A stretch of DNA of 64,000 bases from NCBI RefSeq assembly GCF_014109825.1, contig NZ_CP059576.1, positions 1,638,001 to 1,702,000 on the forward strand, written 5' to 3'. Position 1 is the first letter of the stretch. Each line of letters opens with the position of its first letter. A program made the translations under genes and the position numbers. Of the stretch, positions 18,312 to 27,273 are shown piece after piece. Source of the stretch: Legionella sp. PC997 (GTDB taxonomy: Bacteria; Pseudomonadota; Gammaproteobacteria; Legionellales; Legionellaceae). Under the pieces are notes generated by a model, which worked only from the letters and a program-made list of their open reading frames with translations, did not search any database and had not been told where the DNA came from.

Positions 18312-20785
18312 TAGCTAACAACCAAATTAATTAATTGCCGGTGTGCCACTACAATGGCTTTTTTTACTGTTTTGTCAGCCAGAAAGTCTTTTACATGTTC
18401 TTTTGCTGTGTCTATTAATACTTCTTCTGCCGCATCTACACTCGCAGTAAATTGAGCTCGGAGCTTTCCATTAACCTGAACGACGTAATCCACCTCGTCG
18501 GTTTTGAGGGCACCTTTATCCACTCTTGGCCAATTGGCATCAATAATTGCTTTTTCAAAACCTAATTGCTGCCATATATGATGTGTAATATGAGGTGTAA
18601 TAGGAGCCAACAATCGCAACAGAATACTCATACTGGAATGAATAAAAAACTTATCTTCTTCAGTTTCTATGGAGTAACTGGATATTTCATTAAATAACTT
18701 CATACAACCTGAAACGACGGTATTGAATTGATTACGATCATAATCATGAGTTGCTTGGGCGAGTATTTGATGCACAACATGGCGTGATTTTTTTAAACGG
18801 CTTTCAGCTTGTTGCCAGTTGACATGTCCATTGCCACTTAGGATGATATCATTGACTTCAATAAACATATTTTGATGCTGATAGGCAAAAGTCCAAATTC
18901 GTTTTAGAAAACGGTGTGCACCTTCTACAGCAGCATCAGACCATTCCAGAGATTGTTCTGGAGGCGCGGCAAACATAACAAACAATCGTGCTGTATCAGC
19001 CCCAAAGGTATTAATTAGATGGTTAGGATCGACGACATTGCCCACGGATTTAGACATTTTATGTCCATCTTTTAAAACCATACCTTGAGTTAACAGGGCT
19101 TTAAATGGCTCATCGGAATTGACTAAACCTTCATCTCGCATTAATTTGTGGAAAAAACGTGCATAAAGCAGATGCATTACTGCATGCTCAATACCACCTA
19201 CATATTGATCTACAGGAGTCCAATATTTCGCCCGGTCATCAAGCATGGCATTTTCCTGGCCTTTACACGCAAAACGAGCATAATACCAAGAAGACTCGAC
19301 AAACGTATCAAAAGTATCTGTTTCACGAGAAGCATCTTGACCACATTTAGGGCAACTTACATTTACAAATTCAGGACATTGCGCAAGGGGAGAACCTGTG
19401 CCAGTAAATGTGACATTTTCTGGTAAGACCACGGGGAGATCTTCATCTGGAACTGGAACAGTACCGCATTGCTCACATAAAATCATGGGTATAGGGGTAC
19501 CCCAGTATCTTTGTCTTGATACGCCCCAATCACGCAATCTATAATTGATTGTGGCTTTTCCTGTATCATGTTCTTCAAGGAACGTAGTTATGGTTTCCAC
19601 TGCTTGAGAGGAACTTAATCCATCAAACTGACCCGAATGAATCAATGTACCTTCCCCAGTGTAGGCAGATTGGTTCAGATCATGTTTTGTTCCGTTGGTA
19701 GGCTTTATCACTTCTTTTATAGGTAATTGATATTTTTGTGCAAACTCCCAATCTCTTTGATCATGGGCAGGAACGGACATTACAGCCCCAGAGCCATATT
19801 GCATAAGTACAAAATTTGCCACCCATATAGGTAATTCTTCGCCCGTTATGGGATGGATAGCAGACATTCCTGTGGCTACCCCTCGTTTCTCCATAGTAGC
19901 AAGTTCAGCTTCAGCCATTTTAGTGCCTTGACAGCTGTCAATGAATTCCTTCACTTCCTTACGAGTACTTGCTGCTTCTTTAGCGATAGGGTGATCTGTT
20001 GCCACTGCAAGATATGTTGCTCCCATTAAAGTATCAGGACGAGTGGTATAAATTTTTAAGCGCTTTGGATAATTATGGACATTAAAATAAATTTCGGTAC
20101 CGGTAGAGCGACCTATCCAATTGCGTTGCATTTGTTTCACTTGTGCAGGCCATTCATCTAATGTATCGAGTGAACTCAGGAGTTCATCAGCATAAGCGGT
20201 AATTTTAATAAACCATTGAGAAATTTCTTTTCGTTCAACAAGAGCACCAGAGCGCCAACCGCGTCCATCAATAACTTGTTCATTTGCTAAAACGGTTTGA
20301 TCTACTGGATCCCAATTTACAACGGCGTTCTTCTTATAAACTAAACCCTTTTCAAATAGGCGAATAAAAAACCATTGCTCCCAACGATAATATTCGGGTG
20401 TGCAAGTACAAATTTCACGTCGCCAATCATAGGCATTGCCAAGACGTAAAAACTGCTTTTTCATAGACTCTATATTTTTTCTAGTCCATTCAGCCGGGGG
20501 GATTCCGTTTTTGATGGCTGCGTTTTCAGCAGGTAGACCAAATGCATCCCAACCTATCGGTTGCAAGACATTTTTACCCAAAGCACGCTGATAACGAGCA
20601 ATAACGTCACCAATAGTATAGTTACGAACATGCCCCATGTGCAATGTTCCACTCGGGTAAGGGAACATGGATAAACAATAAAATTTCTCTCTGTTTAAAT
20701 CTTCTGAAACATTAAATGATTGTTTTTTATGCCAATACTGTTGAGCTTGTTCCTCAACTTCTTGTGGTATATAGGTATTATCCAT
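18311..20785 (-). CDS. leuS: Leucyl-tRNA synthetase
   Basis: The product is 824 residues, slightly shorter than the 860 of E. coli LeuRS. The class I signatures are present: HMGH near residue 51 and KMSKS near 578. An editing domain is inserted at about 220-415 (including TLMGATYLAVATDHP), and the C-terminal anticodon-binding part follows. It charges tRNA-Leu and hydrolyses mischarged products. It is upstream of lptE and holA on the same strand, with a one-base stop/start overlap. Confidence 0.98.
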   Translation of the reverse strand: MDNTYIPQEVEEQAQQYWHKKQSFNVSEDLNREKFYCLSMFPYPSGTLHMGHVRNYTIGDVIARYQRALGKNVLQPIGWDAFGLPAENAAIKNGIPPAEWTRKNIESMKKQFLRLGNAYDWRREICTCTPEYYRWEQWFFIRLFEKGLVYKKNAVVNWDPVDQTVLANEQVIDGRGWRSGALVERKEISQWFIKITAYADELLSSLDTLDEWPAQVKQMQRNWIGRSTGTEIYFNVHNYPKRLKIYTTRPDTLMGATYLAVATDHPIAKEAASTRKEVKEFIDSCQGTKMAEAELATMEKRGVATGMSAIHPITGEELPIWVANFVLMQYGSGAVMSVPAHDQRDWEFAQKYQLPIKEVIKPTNGTKHDLNQSAYTGEGTLIHSGQFDGLSSSQAVETITTFLEEHDTGKATINYRLRDWGVSRQRYWGTPIPMILCEQCGTVPVPDEDLPVVLPENVTFTGTGSPLAQCPEFVNVSCPKCGQDASRETDTFDTFVESSWYYARFACKGQENAMLDDRAKYWTPVDQYVGGIEHAVMHLLYARFFHKLMRDEGLVNSDEPFKALLTQGMVLKDGHKMSKSVGNVVDPNHLINTFGADTARLFVMFAAPPEQSLEWSDAAVEGAHRFLKRIWTFAYQHQNMFIEVNDIILSGNGHVNWQQAESRLKKSRHVVHQILAQATHDYDRNQFNTVVSGCMKLFNEISSYSIETEEDKFFIHSSMSILLRLLAPITPHITHHIWQQLGFEKAIIDANWPRVDKGALKTDEVDYVVQVNGKLRAQFTASVDAAEEVLIDTAKEHVKDFLADKTVKKAIVVAHRQLINLVVS

Positions 20786-20850
20786 AGTCCGATTTTTTAA
20801 GTGACTCTAAATCGCTAAGGATAACTCCTCTTGTGTCTGCCAGCAATAGA

Positions 20851-22386
20851 TTATTGTTGGAATACGCGACGAAGTTGAATAAATAGTATAAAAATAAGAA
20901 AAATTGAGCAAAAAATTAGAGTTGGATACTCATGCCAAATAATCCAAGGAGTGAAACCTTCTGCTGGGAATATATTACTTTCTAAGATACCGGAACTAAA
21001 TGGAGGGAGACTTTCAACTATATCTCCATTTGAATCAATTACTGACGATAAACCATCGTTATTGACGACTACTTGATATCGGCCGGTAAGTAAAGAAAGT
21101 ATTTGAGCCATTTGCAATTGTTGATAACTCGCCAATGAATGACCGAACCATCCATTATCGCTTATTGAAACGATCCATTGAGCTTTAGGCATTTGTTCCC
21201 GCAAAATATGGGGATACGCAATTTCATAACAAATAAGACTTGCTATTGGATGATTTTCAATGCGAATCAGCGACTGCTTTCTCCTTCCAGGCAACAGATT
21301 AGGCTCGGGTAAATTTAGCCAATGATTAATTGCAACAAGCGGTTTGGGAATGTACTCTCCAAAGGGAACGAGTTGACGCTTCAGTTTTTTTCCTTTGGCC
21401 AGCCCAAGGGTAATAACTGAATTGTAATAATGTGTTTCACTATCATTTGTTGGTTGTAAAATGCCAACCATAAGTGCGCTTTTCGCTTTCAGCGCTTTGT
21501 TGTTTAAATTTTGTAAATATTTATCTAAATAACTTGCTGGGAGTGGTATAGCTGACTCGGGTAAAATAATCAATTGTTTCCCTAAGAGCTTATTAATTGC
21601 ATCTTCATAATACTTTAATAAATTCCAAAATAATGCTTCATCCCATTTATCACGCATCGATAAATTAGCCTGTACAGCACCAATACTGACTGGTTCTTTA
21701 CTGACATGCGACCATGTAATGTTTTTGCATAGCATGGGACTGATAATAACTAAGACAATTACGATGAGGTAGGAATAGCGTTTTTGAGAATTTTGTGAAA
21801 CAGCTAAAGTAAGAAAGGTTGAGAGAAAGATGCACACTAAACTTAGCCCATATATGCCTAAAACAGGTGCGATATATTTAATCGGAGTATCAATGAGGAT
21901 AGTGCCTACTAATAACCAGGGAAATCCAGTAAATAAAGTAGCACGGCAGTATTCACTCAAACACCATAAGACACAGAATAAAGTTAAGGACAGTAGTTTA
22001 CGATTGTTGAGTTCAAGTGATTTATATAAATAAGCAACGAGGGCAGGGAATAGCGAAAGATAGGCAATGAATATTAGAGTAACTAAACCTGAGAAGAAAT
22101 AATTCATTTGTCCATAATCATGAATACTGACTATGACCCAGGAAACTCCGAAACCAAAATAACCTAATCCATAAAAAAAACCTAGGTAAAAGCATTGTTT
22201 TATGGAGCAATTCTGGAGACTCGAATAGAGAAATGCCAAACTTAATAAGGTTAATCCTGGGATATGAAAAGGAGCAAAACCAAAAGGCGCAAGCAGGCCT
22301 GCTATAAATACAAAGAAGTATTTAACATAGCCAAGACGAATTGAAGAATTTAGTGGAATTGAATTGGCTAAAGCGGTTTGCTTCAT
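20851..22386 (-). CDS. lnt: Apolipoprotein N-acyltransferase
   Basis: The product is 511 residues. Several N-terminal membrane helices (about 25-215) precede a nitrilase-type domain. The catalytic set is recognisable: Glu in LPESAIPLP, Lys in the RQLVPFGEYIPK region and Cys in SLICYEIAYP. A final membrane helix lies near the C-terminus. Lnt adds the third acyl chain to outer-membrane lipoproteins in the inner membrane, which LolA (also in this window) then carries. It is 65 bases upstream of leuS and may be the first gene of that run. Confidence 0.95.
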   Translation of the reverse strand: MKQTALANSIPLNSSIRLGYVKYFFVFIAGLLAPFGFAPFHIPGLTLLSLAFLYSSLQNCSIKQCFYLGFFYGLGYFGFGVSWVIVSIHDYGQMNYFFSGLVTLIFIAYLSLFPALVAYLYKSLELNNRKLLSLTLFCVLWCLSEYCRATLFTGFPWLLVGTILIDTPIKYIAPVLGIYGLSLVCIFLSTFLTLAVSQNSQKRYSYLIVIVLVIISPMLCKNITWSHVSKEPVSIGAVQANLSMRDKWDEALFWNLLKYYEDAINKLLGKQLIILPESAIPLPASYLDKYLQNLNNKALKAKSALMVGILQPTNDSETHYYNSVITLGLAKGKKLKRQLVPFGEYIPKPLVAINHWLNLPEPNLLPGRRKQSLIRIENHPIASLICYEIAYPHILREQMPKAQWIVSISDNGWFGHSLASYQQLQMAQILSLLTGRYQVVVNNDGLSSVIDSNGDIVESLPPFSSGILESNIFPAEGFTPWIIWHEYPTLIFCSIFLIFILFIQLRRVFQQ

Positions 22387-22511
22387 GGCTGTTAAAAAAT
22401 TATAAAATGATAAGATAATTGAGTCCTGTATTCAGGTCAAGAATTAGTGAAATATTTTATAATCCTGTCGCTTTCATAGCCTTGCTCCCTTGCGCTTCAC
22501 TAAGGTACCAT

Positions 22512-24305
22512 TTATTTTTTCAACACATAAGTTCCGGGTGCATTACAAATTGGTCTTAAATCTTTTTCCGGATTGCCTAGAGTAGGTGGTTTCTTTTTTG
22601 CACCGGAATAATCTGTAAGCCATTTTTCCCAAGCTGGCCACCAAGAATCTTCGAACTGAGGAGCTCGTTCTAACCAAACTTCAGGTGCTAAATGTTTATC
22701 TGTTAATTTATGGGTAAGCATTTGATAACTTCGACCTGTGCCTCCTGGCTCATTAACAATCCCTGTGTTATGTCCTGCATTAGTCAATACAAAGGTAATA
22801 TCACTATCAGTAAAGTAATGAATTTTGTAAACAGATTTCCAAGGGGCTATATGATCTTTTATTGTACTTACTGAAAAAATGGGTACTGTAATGTCGGCTA
22901 GATTAATACTCTCATCAAGAATTTTAAAACGGCCTTCTACTAAGTCATTATCTAAAAAGAGTTTGCGCAAATACTCGCTATGCATTTTATAGGGCATTCT
23001 CGTAGTATCGTAATCCCAGGCCATTAAGTCACTTATTTTCTGTCGTTTACCTAGTAAATAGTCATAAACTACACGAGACCAAATGAGATCTATAGATCGT
23101 AACATACTAAATGCTCCAGCCATCTGGGAGCCTTCCAAATAACCTTTCTCCCACATAATATCTTCAATATAAGTGAGTTGGTTTTCGTCAATAAATAATT
23201 GCAGCTCGCCTGCATCCTGAAAATCGGTTTGGGCAGCAAACAAACTCATTGTTTTTAAGCGCTTATCATTATTCGCTGCCATCTTTGCGGCAACCATGGT
23301 CAATAAAGTTCCCCCGATACAATAACCAACCGTATGAATTTTCTCTTTAGGAATAATTTGATTGATTGTATTTAATGCATCCATTACTCCGCGGAGTGCA
23401 TAATCAGAAAAATCCAAGTCTCTATCTTTAGAAGTTGGATTATTCCAGGAAATCATAAATACAGTATGACCTTTATCTACTAAAAATTTCACCATAGAGT
23501 TATTAGGGGACAGATCCAAAATGTAATACTTCATGATCCAAGCTGGAATGATTAAGATTGGTTCAGGATATACGGTGGATGTTGTTGGTGCATATTGGAT
23601 CAGCTCAATTAAACGATTTCTATAAATCACTTTACCAGGAGTTATTGCTACATTCGATCCTACTTTATATTGCTCACTACCCACCGGCGGTTTATTATTA
23701 AGGTACCTGATGAGGTCATCATTAAAATTATACCAACCTTTTATGAAATTCATACCTCCTTCGTTCATTGTGGTAGCTATGACTTCAGGATTCATTCCCG
23801 GAACATTTGATGGAGCAAAAATGTCCAAAATTTGGCGTGTTACAAAATTAACAATCGCTTCATGGTGCTTGGAAACCCCTCGTAGGTGAGTGGTTGCGTT
23901 ATCCCACCATTCTTCAGTTAATAAAAACGATTGGCTGTATAGATTAAATGGAAATTGAGACCATAATTCATTTTGGAAACGATGATCGCTTTGGCGGACT
24001 TCGACACAAGGCTCGCATTTACCTTGGTTTTGTTGCTGAATGTATAATAACAATTCTCCCAATTTTTTGAGTGCATCTTTGTTTAAATCAGCTCGTTGCG
24101 CGGGTGAAAAAAGCAAATAAATTAACCAGTCTGCAAAAGACATAATAAGTGTGCCTGGTGATATCCAATTGCATAATTGACTGATTGTAGCGTGGAATAA
24201 TTTATCGAAACTTATTCCTTCATAGTCGTCTTTTTCTGATCCGGTTAATAAGGAGTCTATCGATTTTTCGGTTGATTTTGGTGGTTTCTTTTTTGATTTA
24301 TTCAT
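22512..24305 (-). CDS. phaC: Class I poly(3-hydroxybutyrate) synthase
   Basis: The product is 597 residues from the ATG at 24305, which has AAGGG six bases upstream. Two earlier in-frame ATGs, at 24356 and 24311, lack well-placed sites. The alpha/beta-hydrolase domain carries the PHB synthase lipase box GYCIGG with Cys329 replacing serine, Asp484 (TIKDH) and His512 (NAGHN), the known catalytic triad. The size fits class I enzymes that work alone. It polymerises 3-hydroxyacyl-CoA on granules; Legionella store PHB for survival outside hosts. No phaA, phaB or phasin is adjacent, but a beta-oxidation block faces it. Confidence 0.95.
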   Translation of the reverse strand: MNKSKKKPPKSTEKSIDSLLTGSEKDDYEGISFDKLFHATISQLCNWISPGTLIMSFADWLIYLLFSPAQRADLNKDALKKLGELLLYIQQQNQGKCEPCVEVRQSDHRFQNELWSQFPFNLYSQSFLLTEEWWDNATTHLRGVSKHHEAIVNFVTRQILDIFAPSNVPGMNPEVIATTMNEGGMNFIKGWYNFNDDLIRYLNNKPPVGSEQYKVGSNVAITPGKVIYRNRLIELIQYAPTTSTVYPEPILIIPAWIMKYYILDLSPNNSMVKFLVDKGHTVFMISWNNPTSKDRDLDFSDYALRGVMDALNTINQIIPKEKIHTVGYCIGGTLLTMVAAKMAANNDKRLKTMSLFAAQTDFQDAGELQLFIDENQLTYIEDIMWEKGYLEGSQMAGAFSMLRSIDLIWSRVVYDYLLGKRQKISDLMAWDYDTTRMPYKMHSEYLRKLFLDNDLVEGRFKILDESINLADITVPIFSVSTIKDHIAPWKSVYKIHYFTDSDITFVLTNAGHNTGIVNEPGGTGRSYQMLTHKLTDKHLAPEVWLERAPQFEDSWWPAWEKWLTDYSGAKKKPPTLGNPEKDLRPICNAPGTYVLKK

Positions 24306-24485
24306 ACCCATCCCTTTGCGAATTTCAAGAATCTTTAATATCGTCCTTTTCAACATTATGCATCAAAAAATGGAATAACTCGATTTTTAAAAATTGTTAT
24401 TTTGTATGCACATAGTTTAGAGAATACTATTCAATTCCAAAGATTTTGTGTAGGATGATTGCGTTTTATAATGGAGAGGGATTAA

Positions 24486-25574
24486 ATGTATAATGTAATG
24501 ATTACTGGTGCAGGGAAAATTGGTAGCTTAATCGCTTGTTTATTATCAGAAAGCGGTTCTTACCAGGTCCATTTGGTTGATATTGATTTTAATGGATCCG
24601 ATGTAAAAAGGCTTTTGGAAGCAGTACCCAAAATTAAAACAGTAGCCTTAGATGTTCAAGACCAACAGTCCACGCAAGCATATATGGAAAAAAATAGTAT
24701 CGTGGCTGTTATTTCAAGTCTTCCATATTTTTTAAATACTTATGTTGCGGAAGCAGCAAAAGCAGCAAAAGCGCATTATTTTGATCTTACAGAAGATACC
24801 GCAGTCACTGAAGCTGTAAAAGCAATCGCGCTTGACGCAGAAACTGCTTTCGTTCCTCAATGTGGATTAGCTCCAGGGTTTATCAGCATCGCTGCAAATA
24901 GTCTCATGCAGGAGTTTGAAGAGTGTCATCATGTAAAATTACGTGTAGGAGCTCTTCCACAAAATGCAAACAATGCACTTCAATATTCATTAACTTGGTC
25001 CACTGATGGAGTCATCAATGAATATGGCAATCCCTGTTATGCAATTAAATATGGAAAAGCGGTAACCTTGGCACCTTTAGAAGGATTAGAAACCATTCAA
25101 ATCGATGGATGCGAGTATGAAGCCTTTAATACCTCTGGTGGACTCGGCAGTTTGGCAGAGATGCACGCGGGTAAAGTACAAACCATGAATTATAAAACCA
25201 TGCGTTATCCTGGACATTGCTCAAAGATGCGTTTATTGATGAATGATTTGCGCTTAAATCAAGATAGACCTACGCTAAAGCGTATTCTAGAAAATGCAAT
25301 TCCTAAGACATACCAAGATCTAGTCATTGTATATGTTTCTGTGGAGGGCATGAAACAAGGTGAACTTACAGAAAAAAATTATGTGAAGAAGATTTACCCT
25401 GAAGAAATTTGTGGCTTGGAGTGGTCTGCAATTCAAATAAGTACCGCTTCTGGTGTTTGTTCAGTAGTTGATTTAGTGCTCGGACAAGAAAATGAATATA
25501 AAGGGTTAGTGTTGCAAGAAAAATTCCATTTGTCTGCTGTGCTGGAAAATCGTTTTGGTCGCTATTACGCATAA
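24486..25574 (+). CDS. Saccharopine dehydrogenase family protein, probable lysine 6-dehydrogenase type
   Basis: The product is 362 residues. A Rossmann fold opens with MITGAGKIGSLIACLLSES, and the rest matches the saccharopine dehydrogenase/homospermidine synthase fold (CGLAPGF, then a substrate domain). At this length and without an alpha-aminoadipate reductase partner it resembles bacterial lysine 6-dehydrogenases, which deaminate the epsilon-amino group of lysine. The next gene encodes an aminoadipate-semialdehyde-type dehydrogenase, so the two steps make a plausible lysine to 2-aminoadipate route. The start is backed by GGAGAGGG. A carboxynorspermidine dehydrogenase role cannot be excluded. 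Confidence 0.8.
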   Translation: MYNVMITGAGKIGSLIACLLSESGSYQVHLVDIDFNGSDVKRLLEAVPKIKTVALDVQDQQSTQAYMEKNSIVAVISSLPYFLNTYVAEAAKAAKAHYFDLTEDTAVTEAVKAIALDAETAFVPQCGLAPGFISIAANSLMQEFEECHHVKLRVGALPQNANNALQYSLTWSTDGVINEYGNPCYAIKYGKAVTLAPLEGLETIQIDGCEYEAFNTSGGLGSLAEMHAGKVQTMNYKTMRYPGHCSKMRLLMNDLRLNQDRPTLKRILENAIPKTYQDLVIVYVSVEGMKQGELTEKNYVKKIYPEEICGLEWSAIQISTASGVCSVVDLVLGQENEYKGLVLQEKFHLSAVLENRFGRYYA

Positions 25575-25595
25575 CTAATATTATAGTGATGTGTC

Positions 25596-25621
25596 CCCGG
25601 GTCTGTTTCATTGTACCCGGG
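25596..25621. repeat. Short palindrome between the two lysine-route genes
   Basis: CCCGGGT at 25596-25602 is inverted as ACCCGGG at 25615-25621. The ACCCGGG core also appears in the long repeat at 27175-27255, so this may be a worn type A copy. It can form a hairpin between stop 25574 and start 25640. Confidence 0.45.
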
Positions 25622-25639
25622 TTACTACGGAGATAATTA

Positions 25640-27160
25640 ATGGATATATTAAAACGCTTGAAAATTCATGCTGTTAATCCTGGAGCCTATAGTGGTCAAG
25701 GTTGGCAAAGTGGAATTCATGAGCACAAGTTAATCTCTAATAATCCAGCAAATGGTGAGAAGCTTGCAGAAATAGCAACCTGCACTATGAGTGATTACGA
25801 AGAGATAATGACTCGTGCTCAATATGCTGCTCATGAATGGAGAAAAGTCCCTGCTCCTAAAAGAGGGGAAATCATCAGACAGATTGGGCAAGCATTGCGC
25901 GAACATAAAGATGCGCTAGGTAGTTTAGTTTCCTTGGAAATGGGTAAATCCAAGCAGGAAGGAGACGGTGAAGTTCAGGAAATGATTGATATAGCTGATT
26001 TCGCAGTAGGTCAATCCCGAATGTTATATGGTAATACCATGCATTCCGAGCGTCCACAACATAGGATGTATGAGCAGTGGCACCCCTATGGTATTGTGGG
26101 TGTTATTTCCGCTTTTAACTTCCCTGTTGCAGTTTGGTCTTGGAATGCTTTTCTTGCGGCCATCTGTGGGAATGTGACATTGTGGAAACCCTCAGCAAAG
26201 ACTCCGTTATGTGCTGTAGCTGTTCAGCATATTTGCAATGATGTATTAAAGGCTAATGGTTGTCCCGAAATATTCAGTTTGGTTATTCCTGAGAGCCACG
26301 ATGTGGTTGAAGAAATGGTGAATGACAAACGAATACCACTAATTTCTTTTACTGGTTCCACAGCAGTTGGAAAAGAGGTCGCTGCCAAGGTTGCTGCCCG
26401 ATTGGGTAAGACAATTCTAGAATTAGGCGGTAATAACGCAATTATTCTCGATGAGTCAGCTGATTTACATTTAGCAATCCCAGCTATTGTATTTGGTGCT
26501 GTTGGTACTGCGGGTCAACGATGTACCTCTACTCGGCGTTTATTTGTCCATCATTCTAAATACGATTATGTTATTGAGCGTTTACGTTTTGCTTACGAGC
26601 AAATAACAATTGGTGATCCTTTAGATAAGAAAAATTTAATGGGACCACTGATTGATAAGCAAGCTGTTGAGCAATTTAATCGGGCAATAGCTCGTATTAA
26701 AGAGGCTGGTGGCCGAATTATTTTTGGTGGTGAGCCAGCCCATGGCCCGGGCTTCTTTGTTGAACCGACTTTAGTCTGTGATGTAAAAAATCATTGGGAA
26801 ATTGTTCAAGAGGAAACATTTGCTCCGATTTTATACGTTATGTCTTTTCAGACAATTGATGAGGCAATTGCTTTACAAAATCATGTTCCTCAAGGATTGT
26901 CTTCTGCCCTCTTTACTCAAGATTTAAAAAACGCAGAACACTTTTTAAGTGCTTGGGGAAGTGATTGCGGTATCGCTAATATTAATATTGGTACTTCAGG
27001 TGCTGAAATTGGTGGAGCATTTGGTGGGGAAAAAGAAACAGGTGGCGGGCGTGAGTCTGGTTCTGATTCTTGGAAGGCGTATATGCGTCGACAGACCAAT
27101 ACTATAAATTGGGGAAATGAATTACCGTTAGCTCAAGGTATTCGATTTGATTTGTCTTGA
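25640..27160 (+). CDS. Aldehyde dehydrogenase, ALDH7 (aminoadipate semialdehyde) type
   Basis: The product is 506 residues. The ALDH family motifs are ELGGNN (catalytic base Glu near 260) and GQRCTSTRR (catalytic Cys near 294). The text [16 protein letters not shown] and [19 protein letters not shown] is typical of the ALDH7/antiquitin branch, which oxidises alpha-aminoadipate semialdehyde (in equilibrium with piperideine-6-carboxylate). Its position after the lysine-dehydrogenase-like gene supports a lysine-degradation role. It is followed by a long palindromic repeat and the beta-oxidation pair. Confidence 0.9.
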   Translation: MDILKRLKIHAVNPGAYSGQGWQSGIHEHKLISNNPANGEKLAEIATCTMSDYEEIMTRAQYAAHEWRKVPAPKRGEIIRQIGQALREHKDALGSLVSLEMGKSKQEGDGEVQEMIDIADFAVGQSRMLYGNTMHSERPQHRMYEQWHPYGIVGVISAFNFPVAVWSWNAFLAAICGNVTLWKPSAKTPLCAVAVQHICNDVLKANGCPEIFSLVIPESHDVVEEMVNDKRIPLISFTGSTAVGKEVAAKVAARLGKTILELGGNNAIILDESADLHLAIPAIVFGAVGTAGQRCTSTRRLFVHHSKYDYVIERLRFAYEQITIGDPLDKKNLMGPLIDKQAVEQFNRAIARIKEAGGRIIFGGEPAHGPGFFVEPTLVCDVKNHWEIVQEETFAPILYVMSFQTIDEAIALQNHVPQGLSSALFTQDLKNAEHFLSAWGSDCGIANINIGTSGAEIGGAFGGEKETGGGRESGSDSWKAYMRRQTNTINWGNELPLAQGIRFDLS

Positions 27161-27174
27161 TTTAAGTAGCAAAT

Positions 27175-27255
27175 GTAGCCTGGGTGAAGCGAAGCATGAC
27201 CCAGGTAATTCTATGTTCCATGAACCCGGGTTATGCTTCGCTTCACCCAGGCTAC
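27175..27255. repeat. 81-base near-perfect palindromic repeat, type A
   Basis: The 32-base arms at 27175-27206 and 27224-27255 are inverted copies with only two mismatches, around a 17-base loop. The outer core is AGCCTGGGTGAAGCGAAGC. It is the most complete copy of the type A family in this window. It sits between an aldehyde dehydrogenase stop (27160) and the ribosome binding site of the next gene (27262). It must fold into a very stable hairpin in either RNA strand. Confidence 0.92.
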
Positions 27256-27273
27256 TTTAACGAGGAAAAAAGA

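Noticed and set aside
24444-24472. Sigma-70 promoter with TATAAT just before the lysine-dehydrogenase-like gene
   Set aside because: The predicted transcript would start inside the ribosome binding site, and no good -35 is present.
27184-27273. Extended N-terminus for the FadN-like protein
   Set aside because: The added residues are encoded by the palindromic repeat, and the ATG at 27274 has a good ribosome site and begins the conserved Rossmann domain.
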